64,000 nt of DNA from Paludibacteraceae bacterium (GCA_017456885.1 JAFTIM010000007.1:1-64000), one strand, 5' to 3'. Positions 33,349 to 42,252 are shown, counted from the first letter of the stretch. The notes: a model not told the origin generated them from the sequence alone. Numbers and translations: made by a program.

Positions 33349-34032
33349 ATGAAAAAATTAGTTTTGGTGCTTTTAGTGGCATTTGGCACAACGGCTTTTG
33401 CCGAGAACTACGTTGTGATGAACGAAAATTATATCGAAGTAACGGCTAAAGCGGAAAAGGAAGTTGTCCCCGACGAAATTTATCTGCGCATTGTGTTGAA
33501 CGAGGGGAATTACAAAAATCGCAAACTCTCCGAGCTGGAGAAAGATTTGGCGGCAGTGTTGAAAAAATCGGGCGTCGATGTCGAAAAGTCGCTGAAAATA
33601 AAGGATTTATCGAGTAATTTTACAAAAAGGTTTTTAAGCAGAAAAGCCAATGTAGAACAGGAATATTCGCTTTTGCTTCACGATACGAAAACGCTCATGA
33701 AGGTGATAAAAAATATGGATGCGGCAGGTTTTTCCGATTTCGGCATCGAACGTGTGGATAATTCGAAAATGGAGGAATACAGAAGCGAGGTCAGAATTGA
33801 AGCAATGAGAAAAGCTGCCAAAAAGGCTTCCGAGCTTGCTCAAGCCATCGGGCAAGATGCCGGCAAGGCAGTTTATATCAGAGAGAGTGATATGAATTAT
33901 TATGCTCCGCGCAATGTGATGTATGCAATGAAGAGTCGCGATATGGTGGAAGAAGACGTTGCAATGCCCGAATTGGAGTTCGAACCCTTGAAACTGAACT
34001 CAAGCGTTACCGTTCGATTTGAATTTAAATGA
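33349..34032 (+). CDS. Secreted SIMPL-domain (DUF541) protein
   Basis: 227 residues. Signal peptide ~1-18 (MKKLVLVLLVAFGTTAFA). The domain matches the SIMPL/DUF541 family: YIEVTAKAEKEVVPDEIYLRIVL at the start, alternating strands, the helix EVRIEAMRKAAKKASELAQAIGQDAGKAVYI, and the final VTVRFEF strand. The family includes periplasmic proteins linked to oxidative stress and multimeric ring assemblies; the precise role here is unknown. A strong terminator follows. Confidence 0.85.
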   Translation: MKKLVLVLLVAFGTTAFAENYVVMNENYIEVTAKAEKEVVPDEIYLRIVLNEGNYKNRKLSELEKDLAAVLKKSGVDVEKSLKIKDLSSNFTKRFLSRKANVEQEYSLLLHDTKTLMKVIKNMDAAGFSDFGIERVDNSKMEEYRSEVRIEAMRKAAKKASELAQAIGQDAGKAVYIRESDMNYYAPRNVMYAMKSRDMVEEDVAMPELEFEPLKLNSSVTVRFEFK

Positions 34033-34060
34033 ACGGATTTTTATCAACCGACAAAAGAAA

Positions 34061-34088
34061 AGAGAACTGCGTAAGTTCTCTTTTTTTA
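34061..34088. terminator. Bidirectional terminator after SIMPL gene and folC
   Basis: Stem AGAGAACT (34061-34068) and AGTTCTCT (34074-34081) followed by T7 on the plus strand, with A-rich upstream sequence serving the minus strand. It lies between the convergent SIMPL and folC genes. Confidence 0.85.
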
Positions 34089-35306
34089 TAACACTTCGGC
34101 TACCACAAAATTACTTCCACCCACAAAGATAAAATCGTTGGTGTCGGCATCGCTTTTGGCACAAGCAAGCGCCTCGTTTACGGTGGCGAAACAGCGACCG
34201 CAAAGCCCGTATTTTTGCGCTTTTTGTTGCAAATCGTGCTCGTTCAGTGCTCTCGGAATAGATGCTTTCGTAAAATAATAAACCGCTTTGCGAGGCAAAA
34301 GCCGCAGTATGGCATCAATGTCTTTGTCGCCCACCATGCCAATCACAATGCGTAGCGTGGCACAGGATTGTGCTTCGAGCTGTGCGGCAAGGTAACGAAA
34401 TCCGCCTTCGTTGTGTCCCGTATCGCAAACCACAAGCGGATTTTCGCCAATTTTTTGCCAACGCCCTTGCAAATGCGTGCGTTCAAGCACTTGGGCAAAT
34501 CCGTTGCGAATGTCGTTTTCGGCAATGGTAATGCCTCGTTGTTGCAGTTCGGCAACGGCTACTGCCACCGTACGTCTGTTTTTCGTTTGGTAAATGCCTT
34601 GCAACGGACATGCGGGCGTTTCGATGTCGATGTCTTGGGCAAAACGAATGGGAGCATGCAACTCGTTGGCGCGTCGTTCAAAAATCGTTTTGATGCTATC
34701 GTTTGGGTATTCTCCTATCACCACGGGCGTTGCAGGCTTGATAATGCCGGCTTTTTGCGTTGCAATCGCTTCGAGCGTTTCGCCAAGAATATGGGTGTGG
34801 TCGTAGCTGATGTTCGTAATAATGGCCACTTCGGGCGAAATGATGTTGGTGCAATCGAGTGCACCGCCAAGCCCGACCTCGATAACGGCAAAATCGACTT
34901 TCTGTTCCGCAAAATAGAGGAACGCAAGAGCCGTTGTAATCTCGAAAAACGAGGGACTGATTTCTTCGATGGTGGTTCGGTTTTGTTCGATAAAGTCGAT
35001 AACCCTTTGCTCCGGAATCATCTCTCCATCGATGCGAATCCGTTCTCTGAAGTCCTTCAGATGAGGCGAGGTGTAAAGTCCCACCCGAAAGCCTGCACAT
35101 TGCAGCACCGATGCCAAAAGGTGCGAACAGGAGCCTTTGCCGTTGGTGCCGCCCACATGAATGGTTTTGTAGTTGCGGTGTGGCGAACGAAATTTTTGGT
35201 CTAACAAATAGGTGTTTTCGAGTCCCGTTTTGTATGCTTTTTCTCCTATTTTCTGAAACATGGGAGCGTGGGCATAAAGGTATTCGATGGCTTCGTGATA
35301 GTTCAT
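34086..35306 (-). CDS. folC: Bifunctional folylpolyglutamate synthase/dihydrofolate synthase
   Basis: 406 residues. Mur-ligase fold: P-loop VGGTNGKGSCSH (residues ~52-62), the folate-binding loop LYTSPHLKDFRERIRIDG, EVGLGGALDCTNII and the HLQGRWQ...DTGHNEGG motif at the domain junction. It adds glutamate to dihydropteroate and to folates. Its start overlaps the stop of the phosphatase gene by 4 bp. FolB, another folate enzyme, is encoded at 45385. Confidence 0.95.
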   Translation of the reverse strand: MNYHEAIEYLYAHAPMFQKIGEKAYKTGLENTYLLDQKFRSPHRNYKTIHVGGTNGKGSCSHLLASVLQCAGFRVGLYTSPHLKDFRERIRIDGEMIPEQRVIDFIEQNRTTIEEISPSFFEITTALAFLYFAEQKVDFAVIEVGLGGALDCTNIISPEVAIITNISYDHTHILGETLEAIATQKAGIIKPATPVVIGEYPNDSIKTIFERRANELHAPIRFAQDIDIETPACPLQGIYQTKNRRTVAVAVAELQQRGITIAENDIRNGFAQVLERTHLQGRWQKIGENPLVVCDTGHNEGGFRYLAAQLEAQSCATLRIVIGMVGDKDIDAILRLLPRKAVYYFTKASIPRALNEHDLQQKAQKYGLCGRCFATVNEALACAKSDADTNDFIFVGGSNFVVAEVL

Positions 35307-35968
35307 TTTTGCTCGTTTAAGAAGGTTATCAGTTCCCGTGGATGGTCTATTATCAAATCAGCATGAGCGGCTTCGAGTTCGGAACGAGAACGGAATCCCC
35401 ACGTGCATCCTACGGCAAACATGCCTGCACCCTTGGCCGTGGCAATGTCGATGTTGGTGTCGCCTATGTAGAGGAACTCGCGGCACTCCGTGTCCGTCTG
35501 TTTCGCAATGTTGATGGCGGCGGTAGGGTCGGGCTTACGCGGCACTGTGGGCAATGCTCCGCATACGATGTCGAATGTGTTTTTCGGAAAAAGTTTTTCC
35601 GCAATTTTTTTTGCCAATTCGTCGGCTTTGTTCGATAGAATGCAGATGCGAAACCGCTCGTGACGCAAAAAGTCGAGTAGCTCCGGAATGCCCTCGTAGG
35701 GCGTTGTGCAGTCGAAGCAATGCTCGCGGTAGTAGCATATCATTTTTTGATAGCAAAGGTCTATTTTCCCCGATGTGCGCTCTGTGTCGGGCAAGGCTCG
35801 CTCCACCAATTTACGAATGCCGTTGCCTACAAAAAACTTGTATTGCTGCGTGTCGTGCGTAGGCAGATTCATCGTGCGTAGCACGTGATTCATCGCGTTT
35901 GCCAAGTCGTTGATGGAATCGACCAATGTGCCGTCTAAATCGAAAATGATTGCTTTGAAGTTTTTCAT
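35303..35968 (-). CDS. HAD-family phosphatase, phosphoglycolate phosphatase-like
   Basis: 221 residues. HAD motif I is FDLDGTLVDS (Asp10 nucleophile, Asp12), motif II ILSNK, the lysine in KPDPTAA, and motif IV GDTNIDIATAKGAG. The helical cap after motif I (NDLANAMNHVLRTM...) is that of Gph/PgmB-type enzymes. It probably dephosphorylates phosphoglycolate or another small sugar phosphate; specificity cannot be fixed from sequence. Translationally coupled to folC (ATGA). Confidence 0.85.
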   Translation of the reverse strand: MKNFKAIIFDLDGTLVDSINDLANAMNHVLRTMNLPTHDTQQYKFFVGNGIRKLVERALPDTERTSGKIDLCYQKMICYYREHCFDCTTPYEGIPELLDFLRHERFRICILSNKADELAKKIAEKLFPKNTFDIVCGALPTVPRKPDPTAAINIAKQTDTECREFLYIGDTNIDIATAKGAGMFAVGCTWGFRSRSELEAAHADLIIDHPRELITFLNEQK

Positions 35969-35976
35969 CCGTTTTA

Positions 35977-37866
35977 TCAGAAAATTAAATTGCTGTCATC
36001 GGTTTCTGCTGTTTGTATGTAGATTGCTTTTAAGCGCTCCGAAAGTTTGATGTAAAATTTTGAATGCTCTTGTATTTGACGGAATTTGCTGAAAAACAAC
36101 TGCTTGTACTTTGCAATGGAGCTGCCCGAAAGGTCTGATTCGGCATTCTCGACAACGTATTTCCGCCATTCCATCTCCTCGCAGCATTTCAGCAGTTTGC
36201 CGACAAATGCCTCTGCCAAATCGGCATCGGAAGAAATAGCCGAGATTTTCAGTACCTCTGTTTCAAAGTCATTGATACGCGAGTGCAACAACTCTTTGTA
36301 CTGTTGCAGACTCTCTTCGGAAACTTGCTGCTGAAGCACTGTTTGTATCCGCTTCAGGGTCAGTCCCGTTTCAAAAAACAGGGCTGACATTTTTTGTAAA
36401 AGGGTCAGCGTGTTTTTGCTGTACGAGGAGCGGTTGTCGGTGTAATCTTTTAACAACTCTTGTACGAGATTGGAGGCACGATTTATATCGAAAAGTTGCA
36501 ACAACAACTCTTTTTGATAGCGTATTTTTTCGTTTTCAAGAATTTGAGGTAGAGCCTCGTTCGAAGTTTGTCGTTCGGTGTATTCCAAAATTTGTTTGTC
36601 GATGGATAAAGCGCGTTGATTGATGCCCGATTGCAACACAATGCCATCTATTGAGCGGCAACGGCTCAATGCCACATACACTTGTCCGGCGGCAAACGCC
36701 TGTTCGAGGTCGAGAATGGCTCTGTCGAATGTAAGTCCTTGGCTTTTGTGAACGGTAATAGCCCACGCCAAACGCAACGGATATTGCTTGTAGGTGCCGA
36801 GCACCTCTTCTTCGATTTGTTTGGTGTTGCTGTCGACGTTGTAGCTGATATTCTCCCAAACCTCAAAGGCGACCTTTATTTCCGTTTCGGAATCGTCGCA
36901 ACGAACCATTATCTTGTCGTTGTCGAGTTCGGTAACGGTGCCGATTTTTCCGTTAAAATAGCGATGTGGCGACTCTCTGTCGTTGGCAATAAACATCACT
37001 CGGGCACCTTTTTTGAGCGTCAAGGTCGGATCGTTCGGGTAGTTTTTTTCGGGGAAATCGCCGGAAACCTTTGCCTCGTAAACAAACTCGGGCGATTTTA
37101 TTTTGCTCATCTCTTCGCTGTTGATGCTGTTGGCTTTATAGTTGTGCGTGGTTAGCACAATGTAATCCGAGCGTTTTACTCCGTACAGTTGTCGGTTGAT
37201 TTTTGAGCGAATCAGTGCTTTGCTTGTATCGGAAAACTCATTGTGTCTGATTTCGTTCAGCAGATTGATAAACTGCTTGTCGTTTTGCCTGAAAATGTGT
37301 TTCAATTCCAAATAGACGGGCGGAAATTCGCTTATCACTTTGCTATGAAAGAAAAACGGCGAAGCATAGTATTGCGACAGCAGTTGCCACTCTTCGTCTT
37401 TCACCACGGGCGGCAATTGGTAGAGGTCGCCTATGAAAATGGTTTGAATTCCGCCAAAAGGTTTGTTCGGCTCGTGTCTGTGGTGTCTTAAAATTGTATC
37501 GACGGCGTCCAACAGGTCGGCACGCACCATACTTATCTCGTCGATGATAAGCAGTTCGAGTTCTTTGTAAATGTTTTTTTTGATATTATTAACGCGCTGC
37601 TTTCTGATTAAATTCGTTCTTCCCTCGGGCGTCGGCACAAAAGGAGTGAATGGCAAACTGAAAAACGAATGCAGGGTTACTCCTCCCGCATTGATGGCTG
37701 CCACGCCCGTAGGTGCCACTACCACAAGGTTTTTCGGACAACTTTTTTTCAACTCTTTCAGAAAAGTTGTTTTGCCCGTGCCTGCCTTCCCCGTGATAAA
37801 AACCGAACACGACGTTTGGTTGGCAAAGTCGCTTGCTATTTGATATTCCGAAAAATCTGCTGCCAA
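35977..37866 (-). CDS. PIF1/RecD-like superfamily 1 DNA helicase
   Basis: 629 residues. Walker A GKAGTGKTTF (residues ~26-35), motif Ib VVVAPTGVAAINAGGVTLHSFF, Walker B LLIIDEISMV, motif III GDLYQLPPV, motif IV-like FRQ, an SH3-like 2B region and motifs V-VI YPLRLAWAITVHKSQGLTFD...VYVALSRCRS. This is the PIF1-like core. A C-terminal helical extension (~440-629) of the type found in Bacteroidota relatives follows, without a clear domain name. It may unwind forks or R-loops; the role is not established. It ends 9 bp before the phosphatase start. Confidence 0.9.
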   Translation of the reverse strand: MAADFSEYQIASDFANQTSCSVFITGKAGTGKTTFLKELKKSCPKNLVVVAPTGVAAINAGGVTLHSFFSLPFTPFVPTPEGRTNLIRKQRVNNIKKNIYKELELLIIDEISMVRADLLDAVDTILRHHRHEPNKPFGGIQTIFIGDLYQLPPVVKDEEWQLLSQYYASPFFFHSKVISEFPPVYLELKHIFRQNDKQFINLLNEIRHNEFSDTSKALIRSKINRQLYGVKRSDYIVLTTHNYKANSINSEEMSKIKSPEFVYEAKVSGDFPEKNYPNDPTLTLKKGARVMFIANDRESPHRYFNGKIGTVTELDNDKIMVRCDDSETEIKVAFEVWENISYNVDSNTKQIEEEVLGTYKQYPLRLAWAITVHKSQGLTFDRAILDLEQAFAAGQVYVALSRCRSIDGIVLQSGINQRALSIDKQILEYTERQTSNEALPQILENEKIRYQKELLLQLFDINRASNLVQELLKDYTDNRSSYSKNTLTLLQKMSALFFETGLTLKRIQTVLQQQVSEESLQQYKELLHSRINDFETEVLKISAISSDADLAEAFVGKLLKCCEEMEWRKYVVENAESDLSGSSIAKYKQLFFSKFRQIQEHSKFYIKLSERLKAIYIQTAETDDSNLIF

Positions 37867-37869
37867 CGT

Positions 37870-38172
37870 TTATAGGTGATAATCGACGGTAACGCGCGCG
37901 AGGCGGATACTTTTGCAAAAAGTGGAAACCTCCACGTGCAACGGGTGAGCGGCATAGGCTTTCATGTCGGCTTCGTTGTCGAAAGTGGTGGTGAGCACCA
38001 TGTCGTACGAAGCGTCGGTGTATAGGTCGTTGATGCCTACCTCCAACGAGCGTAGTATGTCTATTTTTCCCACTAAATTTTCGAGTTTTGCTTTCATTCC
38101 CAAGGCATTTTCGAGCTTTGTCTTCCCGTTTGCGGAATCCTTGAATTTCCACATCACAATATGTTTTATCAT
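37870..38172 (-). CDS. Dabb-family stress-responsive alpha/beta-barrel protein
   Basis: 100 residues, a single dimeric alpha/beta-barrel (Dabb) domain: IKHIVMWKFKDSA at the start, SLEVGIN, YDMVLTTTFDNEADMKAYAAHPLHVEV and a final strand. The HIVMWKF start and the Y-HP-H segment are typical. The fold includes stress proteins and some cyclases; no substrate can be inferred. It lies 4 bp before the helicase gene, so both share the promoter at 38196. Confidence 0.85.
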   Translation of the reverse strand: MIKHIVMWKFKDSANGKTKLENALGMKAKLENLVGKIDILRSLEVGINDLYTDASYDMVLTTTFDNEADMKAYAAHPLHVEVSTFCKSIRLARVTVDYHL

Positions 38173-38188
38173 CGCTGTAAATTTTTTG

Positions 38189-38196
38189 CAAAAATA
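38189..38196 (-). promoter_or_regulatory. Promoter -7 element of Dabb-helicase-folC operon
   Basis: Minus strand TATTTTTG, 16 bp before the Dabb start. Spacing of 4, 9 and -4 bp suggests the four minus-strand genes down to folC form one operon. Confidence 0.6.
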
Positions 38197-38250
38197 GCAA
38201 AAATCAGGCGACCGACAAGGTGTGCAACTCTTGCGAAAAAATATCTTTCC

Positions 38251-38258
38251 TATCTTTG
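38251..38258 (+). promoter_or_regulatory. pgeF promoter, -7 element
   Basis: TATCTTTG lies only 12 bp before ATG 38271, which predicts a very short or leaderless mRNA. Confidence 0.65.
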
Positions 38259-38270
38259 CACATCGAAATT

Positions 38271-39056
38271 ATGAGGTACGCTTTGTTTGAAAAATATCCT
38301 GCACTTTTTGCTCTTTCCACCGAGCGTGAGGGTGGTGTGAGCAAGGGCAATTACGCTTCGTTGAACATGTGCGATTACACGGGCGACGAGCCGTTTTTGG
38401 TGAATGCAAATAGGCAGATTTTTTGCGAAAAATACCGCATTGCTCGTGAGCGATTGTTTATGCCGCACCAAACACATGGCAGTTGTGTGCGAGTGTTGGA
38501 CGAGCCGTTTTTGCAACTCTCGCCTGCCTTGCAGCGCGACCGACTTCATGGTGTCGATGCCTTGATAACAGACCTGAACGATGTGTGTATCGGCATTTCT
38601 ACTGCCGATTGCGTGCCGTTGCTTTTGTTCGACCCTGTGCAAGAGGTCGTTGCTGCGGTGCATGCCGGTTGGCGTGGCACGCTCGCAAAAATTGTAACTT
38701 CGGTTGTCGAAACGATGAGCATCCGCTTTGGCTCCTTGCCCGCACATCTGCTTGTGCAGATAGCGCCTTGCATTTCGGTGGAAAACTATGAAGTGGGACG
38801 CGACTTGTACGAATTGTTTCGACAAAAAGGCTTTCCCGTTGAGCAGTTGTTTTTCGAGAAAAATGACGGAAAATTCCATTTCGATTTGAAAGCCGCTAAT
38901 CGCTTTTTGTTGATCGAAGCGGGCGTGTTGCCGAGTGGGATTGCGGTGTCGGAGTGTTGCACATATCGCGATTCCGACCGTTTTTTTTCGGCACGAAAAT
39001 TGGGCGTAGCCTCGGGTAGAATGTTTTCGTGCATGATGTTAAGAAAAGAAAGATGA
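38271..39056 (+). CDS. pgeF: Peptidoglycan editing factor / multicopper-fold purine nucleoside phosphorylase-like PgeF
   Basis: 261 residues from ATG 38271. The YfiH/PgeF domain has its zinc ligands and signature: PHQTHGSCVRV (His), ISTADCVPLLLFD (Cys) and VAAVHAGWRGT (His), plus IAPCISVENYEVG and ECCTYRD...FSARK. Members remove wrongly placed L-Ser from peptidoglycan precursors, or act as purine nucleoside phosphorylase/adenosine deaminase. It starts a three-gene unit in which each stop overlaps the next start (ATGA). Confidence 0.92.
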   Translation: MRYALFEKYPALFALSTEREGGVSKGNYASLNMCDYTGDEPFLVNANRQIFCEKYRIARERLFMPHQTHGSCVRVLDEPFLQLSPALQRDRLHGVDALITDLNDVCIGISTADCVPLLLFDPVQEVVAAVHAGWRGTLAKIVTSVVETMSIRFGSLPAHLLVQIAPCISVENYEVGRDLYELFRQKGFPVEQLFFEKNDGKFHFDLKAANRFLLIEAGVLPSGIAVSECCTYRDSDRFFSARKLGVASGRMFSCMMLRKER

Positions 39057-40084
39057 AACCGATTATTGTAGCAGATACGAATATCCCTTTTTTGAAAGGC
39101 GTTTTGGAGCATGTGGCAGAAATGCGCTACTTTCCGGCTTCGCAAATAACGCCCGAGGTGGTGCGTGATGCCGATGCCTTGATTGTGCGTACGCGAACAC
39201 GCTGCAACGCTGCTTTGCTTGACAATACCCGTGTAAAACTGATAACAACGGCCACCATCGGTTTCGACCATATTGATACGGAATATTGTCGCCGTGCAAA
39301 TATCCGATGGCAAAATGCGCCCGGGTGCAATGCCGATTCGGTAGGGCAATATGTGGCTTCGGCACTCTGTTTTTGGGCAAAAAAACGTGCCAAAACTCTT
39401 TCGGGACTTACGCTCGGCATTGTGGGATGCGGACATGTGGGCACGAGTGTGGAGCGCATGGCACAACATTTGGGTATGCGTGTTTTGCGAAACGACCCGC
39501 CTTTGCAAGCTGTTTCGGAAGCGAATGCTTATGTTTCGCTTGACGAAATAGCCGCCAAAGCCGATGTGATAACCTTTCACACGCCGTTGGCTGAAAAGGG
39601 TGCATTCCCCACCTATCATTTGGCTGATGCCCGATTTTTTGAAAAACTGCAACGCTCTCCGTTGATTATCAACTCGGCACGCGGAGGGGTGATTGACGAA
39701 CAAGCCTTGTTGTCGGCACTTGACAATGGGCGTGTGTCCGATTGCGTGGTCGATTGTTGGGAAAACGAGCCTTTGCTCAATCGCACTTTGTTGGAGCGGG
39801 CGTTGTTGGCCACACCGCACATAGCAGGCTATTCGGCCGATGGCAAAGCAAACGCCACACAAGCGTGCGTGCGTGCCGTAAGCCGATTTTTCGACTTGGG
39901 GTTGGACGATTTTACGGTTTCACTTCCGAAAAAACAAACCCTCTGCAACGATGCGTTTTTGCAGGAACGGCTTTTGCAGAATTATCCTATCGAACGCGAT
40001 TCTGAGTTGTTGAAAAGCAGCCCCGAAACCTTTGAACAACAGCGTAGTACGTACCCCGTTCGACGCGAGTGCGAAATACGATGA
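39053..40084 (+). CDS. pdxB: Erythronate-4-phosphate dehydrogenase
   Basis: 343 residues from ATG 39053. D-isomer 2-hydroxyacid dehydrogenase fold with the PdxB-type start (IIVADTNIPFL), the substrate loop TATIGFDHID and NAPGCNADSVGQYVASAL, Rossmann motif GIVGCGHVGTSV, and catalytic residues in NSARGGVID, WENEP and TPHIAGYS. It catalyses the second step of the DXP-independent pyridoxal phosphate pathway. Coupled to pgeF and the ATP-grasp-like gene by ATGA overlaps. Confidence 0.95.
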   Translation: MKPIIVADTNIPFLKGVLEHVAEMRYFPASQITPEVVRDADALIVRTRTRCNAALLDNTRVKLITTATIGFDHIDTEYCRRANIRWQNAPGCNADSVGQYVASALCFWAKKRAKTLSGLTLGIVGCGHVGTSVERMAQHLGMRVLRNDPPLQAVSEANAYVSLDEIAAKADVITFHTPLAEKGAFPTYHLADARFFEKLQRSPLIINSARGGVIDEQALLSALDNGRVSDCVVDCWENEPLLNRTLLERALLATPHIAGYSADGKANATQACVRAVSRFFDLGLDDFTVSLPKKQTLCNDAFLQERLLQNYPIERDSELLKSSPETFEQQRSTYPVRRECEIR

Positions 40085-41271
40085 GACGACTCTATCTTTT
40101 TAATCCTGACCACGACTTGGCTTTGGCCAACGGCAGCAAAACGTATGATGCACCGGCTTCGGCGCGTCAGTTTGCATCCGACTTGGCTTGTCTGCCTTTG
40201 TGGTATGCCGACGAGGGAAGTCGGGTGATGGCTCCTGTGGAGTTTCGGGCTTGGAAGTCGCCGTTGGAAACGCTTTTCCCCCGTTTGGCAACAATCTCTT
40301 TTGCCGAAGCAGATACGGCGGAGAGCCTTGTCCCTTGGGGGTGGAATCAAACGCTTGGACGATATTCCGATAGCATCGCACAAACGTTTATCGACAATGT
40401 GCGGGAGCATTCGCATCGGCGGTGGAGTGGTCGTGCCATGGATTTTTTGCGTAACAGATTGTCGTTTCCCATCCCCGATTCGGCTACGGAGTTGTTTTCG
40501 CGCGGTGAGGTCGATGATTTTCTCCGCTTTCACCCTAAAGCCATACTGAAAGCCCCGATTTCGGGCAGCGGCAGAGGCGTATGGCGTTGTTTCGGAGGCT
40601 TGTCGCAGAGTGCCGAAGGGTGGTGCAGGCGAACGCTCTGCAGGCAGGGTAGCGTGATGGGAGAACCGCTCTACCATAAGGTTCAGGATTTTGCCATGGA
40701 GTTTCTGTTGAAAAACGGGAAAGCCTCTTTTGCCGGCTATTCGGTGTTTGAAACCGAGGCGATGGGCGTTTATTCGGCAAACATTTTGGCGGCGGACGGT
40801 GAGTTGGAGCGGCGGCTCTCCGAATACATTCCTTTGAGCTACTTGCGCGAAATACAAGATGCCTTGTTGCTGTTTTTCGAACGCGAATACTCGTTTTACG
40901 AAGGTTATCTCGGGGTCGATATGCTGATTTATGAAGAGAACGGACGCTGTTTGGTAAATCCGATGATTGAGATAAACCTGCGTATGACGATGGGAATGGT
41001 GGCACGCCGTTTTTTCGATGCGTTTGTGTGTGATTCCTCGACAGGCGTTTTCCGTATCGACCGCTTCGATACGACCGACGAGTTGCAGGCTCACTGCCGC
41101 ACAATGCAGGCAAAAGCCCCTCTGAAGGTAAGGGAGAACCGTATCCAAAGTGGATACATCACGCTCTGCCCGATAACTCCAAATACGAAATACAGCGTAT
41201 CGGTGCTGATGGGGCAAATCAGTCATGGGGACGCTACTGGGGCTGGGACCCCAAAGAGGTTTGGGCATTGA
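40081..41271 (+). CDS. ATP-grasp-like Bacteroidota protein, 3' end altered by fusion
   Basis: 396 codons from ATG 40081. The start LFNPDHDLALANG is typical of a Bacteroidota-specific family. Residues ~155-320 look like an ATP-grasp core: KAPISGSGRGVWRC, YHKVQDFAMEFLL, YEGYLGVDMLIY and NPMIEINLRMTMG (Mg-binding Glu/Asn). No known substrate. Homology ends near VSVLM; from about 41210 the frame reads DNA of a ccsA fragment out of frame, adding ~15-20 unrelated residues. A deletion removed the natural end, but the catalytic part is complete. Confidence 0.7.
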   Translation: MRRLYLFNPDHDLALANGSKTYDAPASARQFASDLACLPLWYADEGSRVMAPVEFRAWKSPLETLFPRLATISFAEADTAESLVPWGWNQTLGRYSDSIAQTFIDNVREHSHRRWSGRAMDFLRNRLSFPIPDSATELFSRGEVDDFLRFHPKAILKAPISGSGRGVWRCFGGLSQSAEGWCRRTLCRQGSVMGEPLYHKVQDFAMEFLLKNGKASFAGYSVFETEAMGVYSANILAADGELERRLSEYIPLSYLREIQDALLLFFEREYSFYEGYLGVDMLIYEENGRCLVNPMIEINLRMTMGMVARRFFDAFVCDSSTGVFRIDRFDTTDELQAHCRTMQAKAPLKVRENRIQSGYITLCPITPNTKYSVSVLMGQISHGDATGAGTPKRFGH

Positions 41272-41432
41272 TTACGATGATGGTGTATAGCACAGCATTT
41301 CACAGTAAGTCATTGCCATTTCTGCAAAAGCCGCTTTACTTTCACGTTTTTACCGTGGTGGCTTTTCTGGCAGTGCTGTTCACCTATTTTGGTGTAAACT
41401 TTCTACTTGGTGGATTGCATAGTTATGTGTGA
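41214..41432 (+). pseudogene. 3' fragment of cytochrome c assembly gene ccsA/ccmC-type
   Basis: 72 codons without a start. The sequence ANQSWGRYWGWDPKEVWALITMMVY is the CcsA/CcmC tryptophan-rich haem-handling motif (WGxYWxWDPKExWALI). Two TM helices and a GLHSYV end follow. The full protein normally has 250 or more residues. Only the last quarter remains, joined to the ATP-grasp-like gene. No other c-type cytochrome assembly gene is nearby. Confidence 0.75.
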
Positions 41433-41452
41433 TTCTAATGCTATAAATCAAT

Positions 41453-41484
41453 AAAAAATGGTACACAATTGTGTACCATTTTTT
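41453..41484. terminator. Perfect palindromic bidirectional terminator
   Basis: A6-TGGTACACAA paired with TTGTGTACCA-T6, a perfect 32-bp palindrome between the ccsA fragment and the convergent small secreted protein gene. Confidence 0.85.
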
Positions 41485-41502
41485 ATTGAATGAAAAGAAA
41501 AA

Positions 41503-41865
41503 TTAATAACAAGTTGCATCACTTAAACCAAATCTATATGCTTTGTTAGGTTGAACATCAAAGCGAACTTCTGTGTAAGGACAATATCCAGATGAGCATT
41601 CGACAGAAACAGATTTTGCATCAATGAGTACTCCTCTTATGTCATAACAATAAACAACTACATTTACAGTACGTTGGCTGCCTTTACTTACTCCTGTCAT
41701 TTTAACCCAGGCTTCCACTTGCCCATCACTATCTGATTGTCCATTAGAGCTTTTCAATACAACTTTAGCTCCTTCCAATGTTGGAATAGAACAATAACTA
41801 GGTTCTATTGCCTTACTTGCACATACAAACATTAGTAACAATCCGATTAAACTTATTTTTTTCAT
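41503..41865 (-). CDS. Small secreted cysteine-containing protein
   Basis: 120 residues with a signal peptide (MKKISLIGLLLMFVCASKA, ~1-19). The mature part is a beta-rich domain of about 100 residues with five cysteines (SYCSI, VYCYD, VECSSGYCPY and the final ATCY), which could form disulfides in the periplasm. I do not recognise the family. It stands alone between a terminator and an A+T-rich gap. Confidence 0.6.
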   Translation of the reverse strand: MKKISLIGLLLMFVCASKAIEPSYCSIPTLEGAKVVLKSSNGQSDSDGQVEAWVKMTGVSKGSQRTVNVVVYCYDIRGVLIDAKSVSVECSSGYCPYTEVRFDVQPNKAYRFGLSDATCY

Positions 41866-41984
41866 AAAAATTTTTGTCTGTTATATCCCATCGACCCCTC
41901 GGTTTTAAAAAAAGTTAAAAATTTAATAAATGAATTATGGTCGCAAAGTTATCGTGAAAGGTTGGAGTGGTTTTGTAAATGGTG

Positions 41985-42022
41985 TCGAATAAGATTCGAT
42001 ATTGTGTCGAAACATTTTCGAC
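41985..42022. repeat. Two adjacent TCGAA-core hairpins
   Basis: TCGAAT-AAG-ATTCGA (41985-41999) and GTCGAAA-CAT-TTTCGAC (42006-42022) are neighbouring small palindromes with related cores, downstream of the HTH gene. No T-run is present, so their role (protein site or mRNA 3' structure) is open. Confidence 0.4.
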
Positions 42023-42042
42023 GGTTTTGGGCGTGGGGTAGC

Positions 42043-42252
42043 TTAGAGCTTTGCTGAGTAGTGGCGGAAAAAGTCGTGGTCGAGCACTTGCGATATACGC
42101 AGAAGCAGTTCGGTGTCGATACTTTTTCGTTTGAAAATGGTATAAACATTGGTGCGTTCGCAACAGATTTGTGTAGCAAACCACGTGACACCACGTCCTT
42201 GTCGGCGAAGTTCGTCTCGAATAAGTTTTCCAATGTGAATATCGGTCTCCAT
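42043..42252 (-). CDS. Small HTH (XRE/Cro-like) DNA-binding protein, paralog of 25772 gene
   Basis: 69 residues from ATG 42252 (METDIHIGKLIRDELRRQGRGVTWFATQICCERTNVYTIF...), a lone HTH domain. It matches the 25772 product over most of its length, including the RQGRxVTW helix, the Y-IF recognition end, IDTELLLRIS and a final D-FF. As there, a long-hairpin RNA ends in a T-run a few bases before the start codon. A TTG five codons upstream is less likely as a start. Function beyond DNA binding is unknown. Confidence 0.7.
   Translation of the reverse strand: METDIHIGKLIRDELRRQGRGVTWFATQICCERTNVYTIFKRKSIDTELLLRISQVLDHDFFRHYSAKL

Noticed and set aside
38250..39862. Minus-strand frames of 209 and 358 codons over pgeF and pdxB
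   Set aside because: Both lie opposite well-conserved enzymes. No start signal or promoter fits, and no protein family is recognised.
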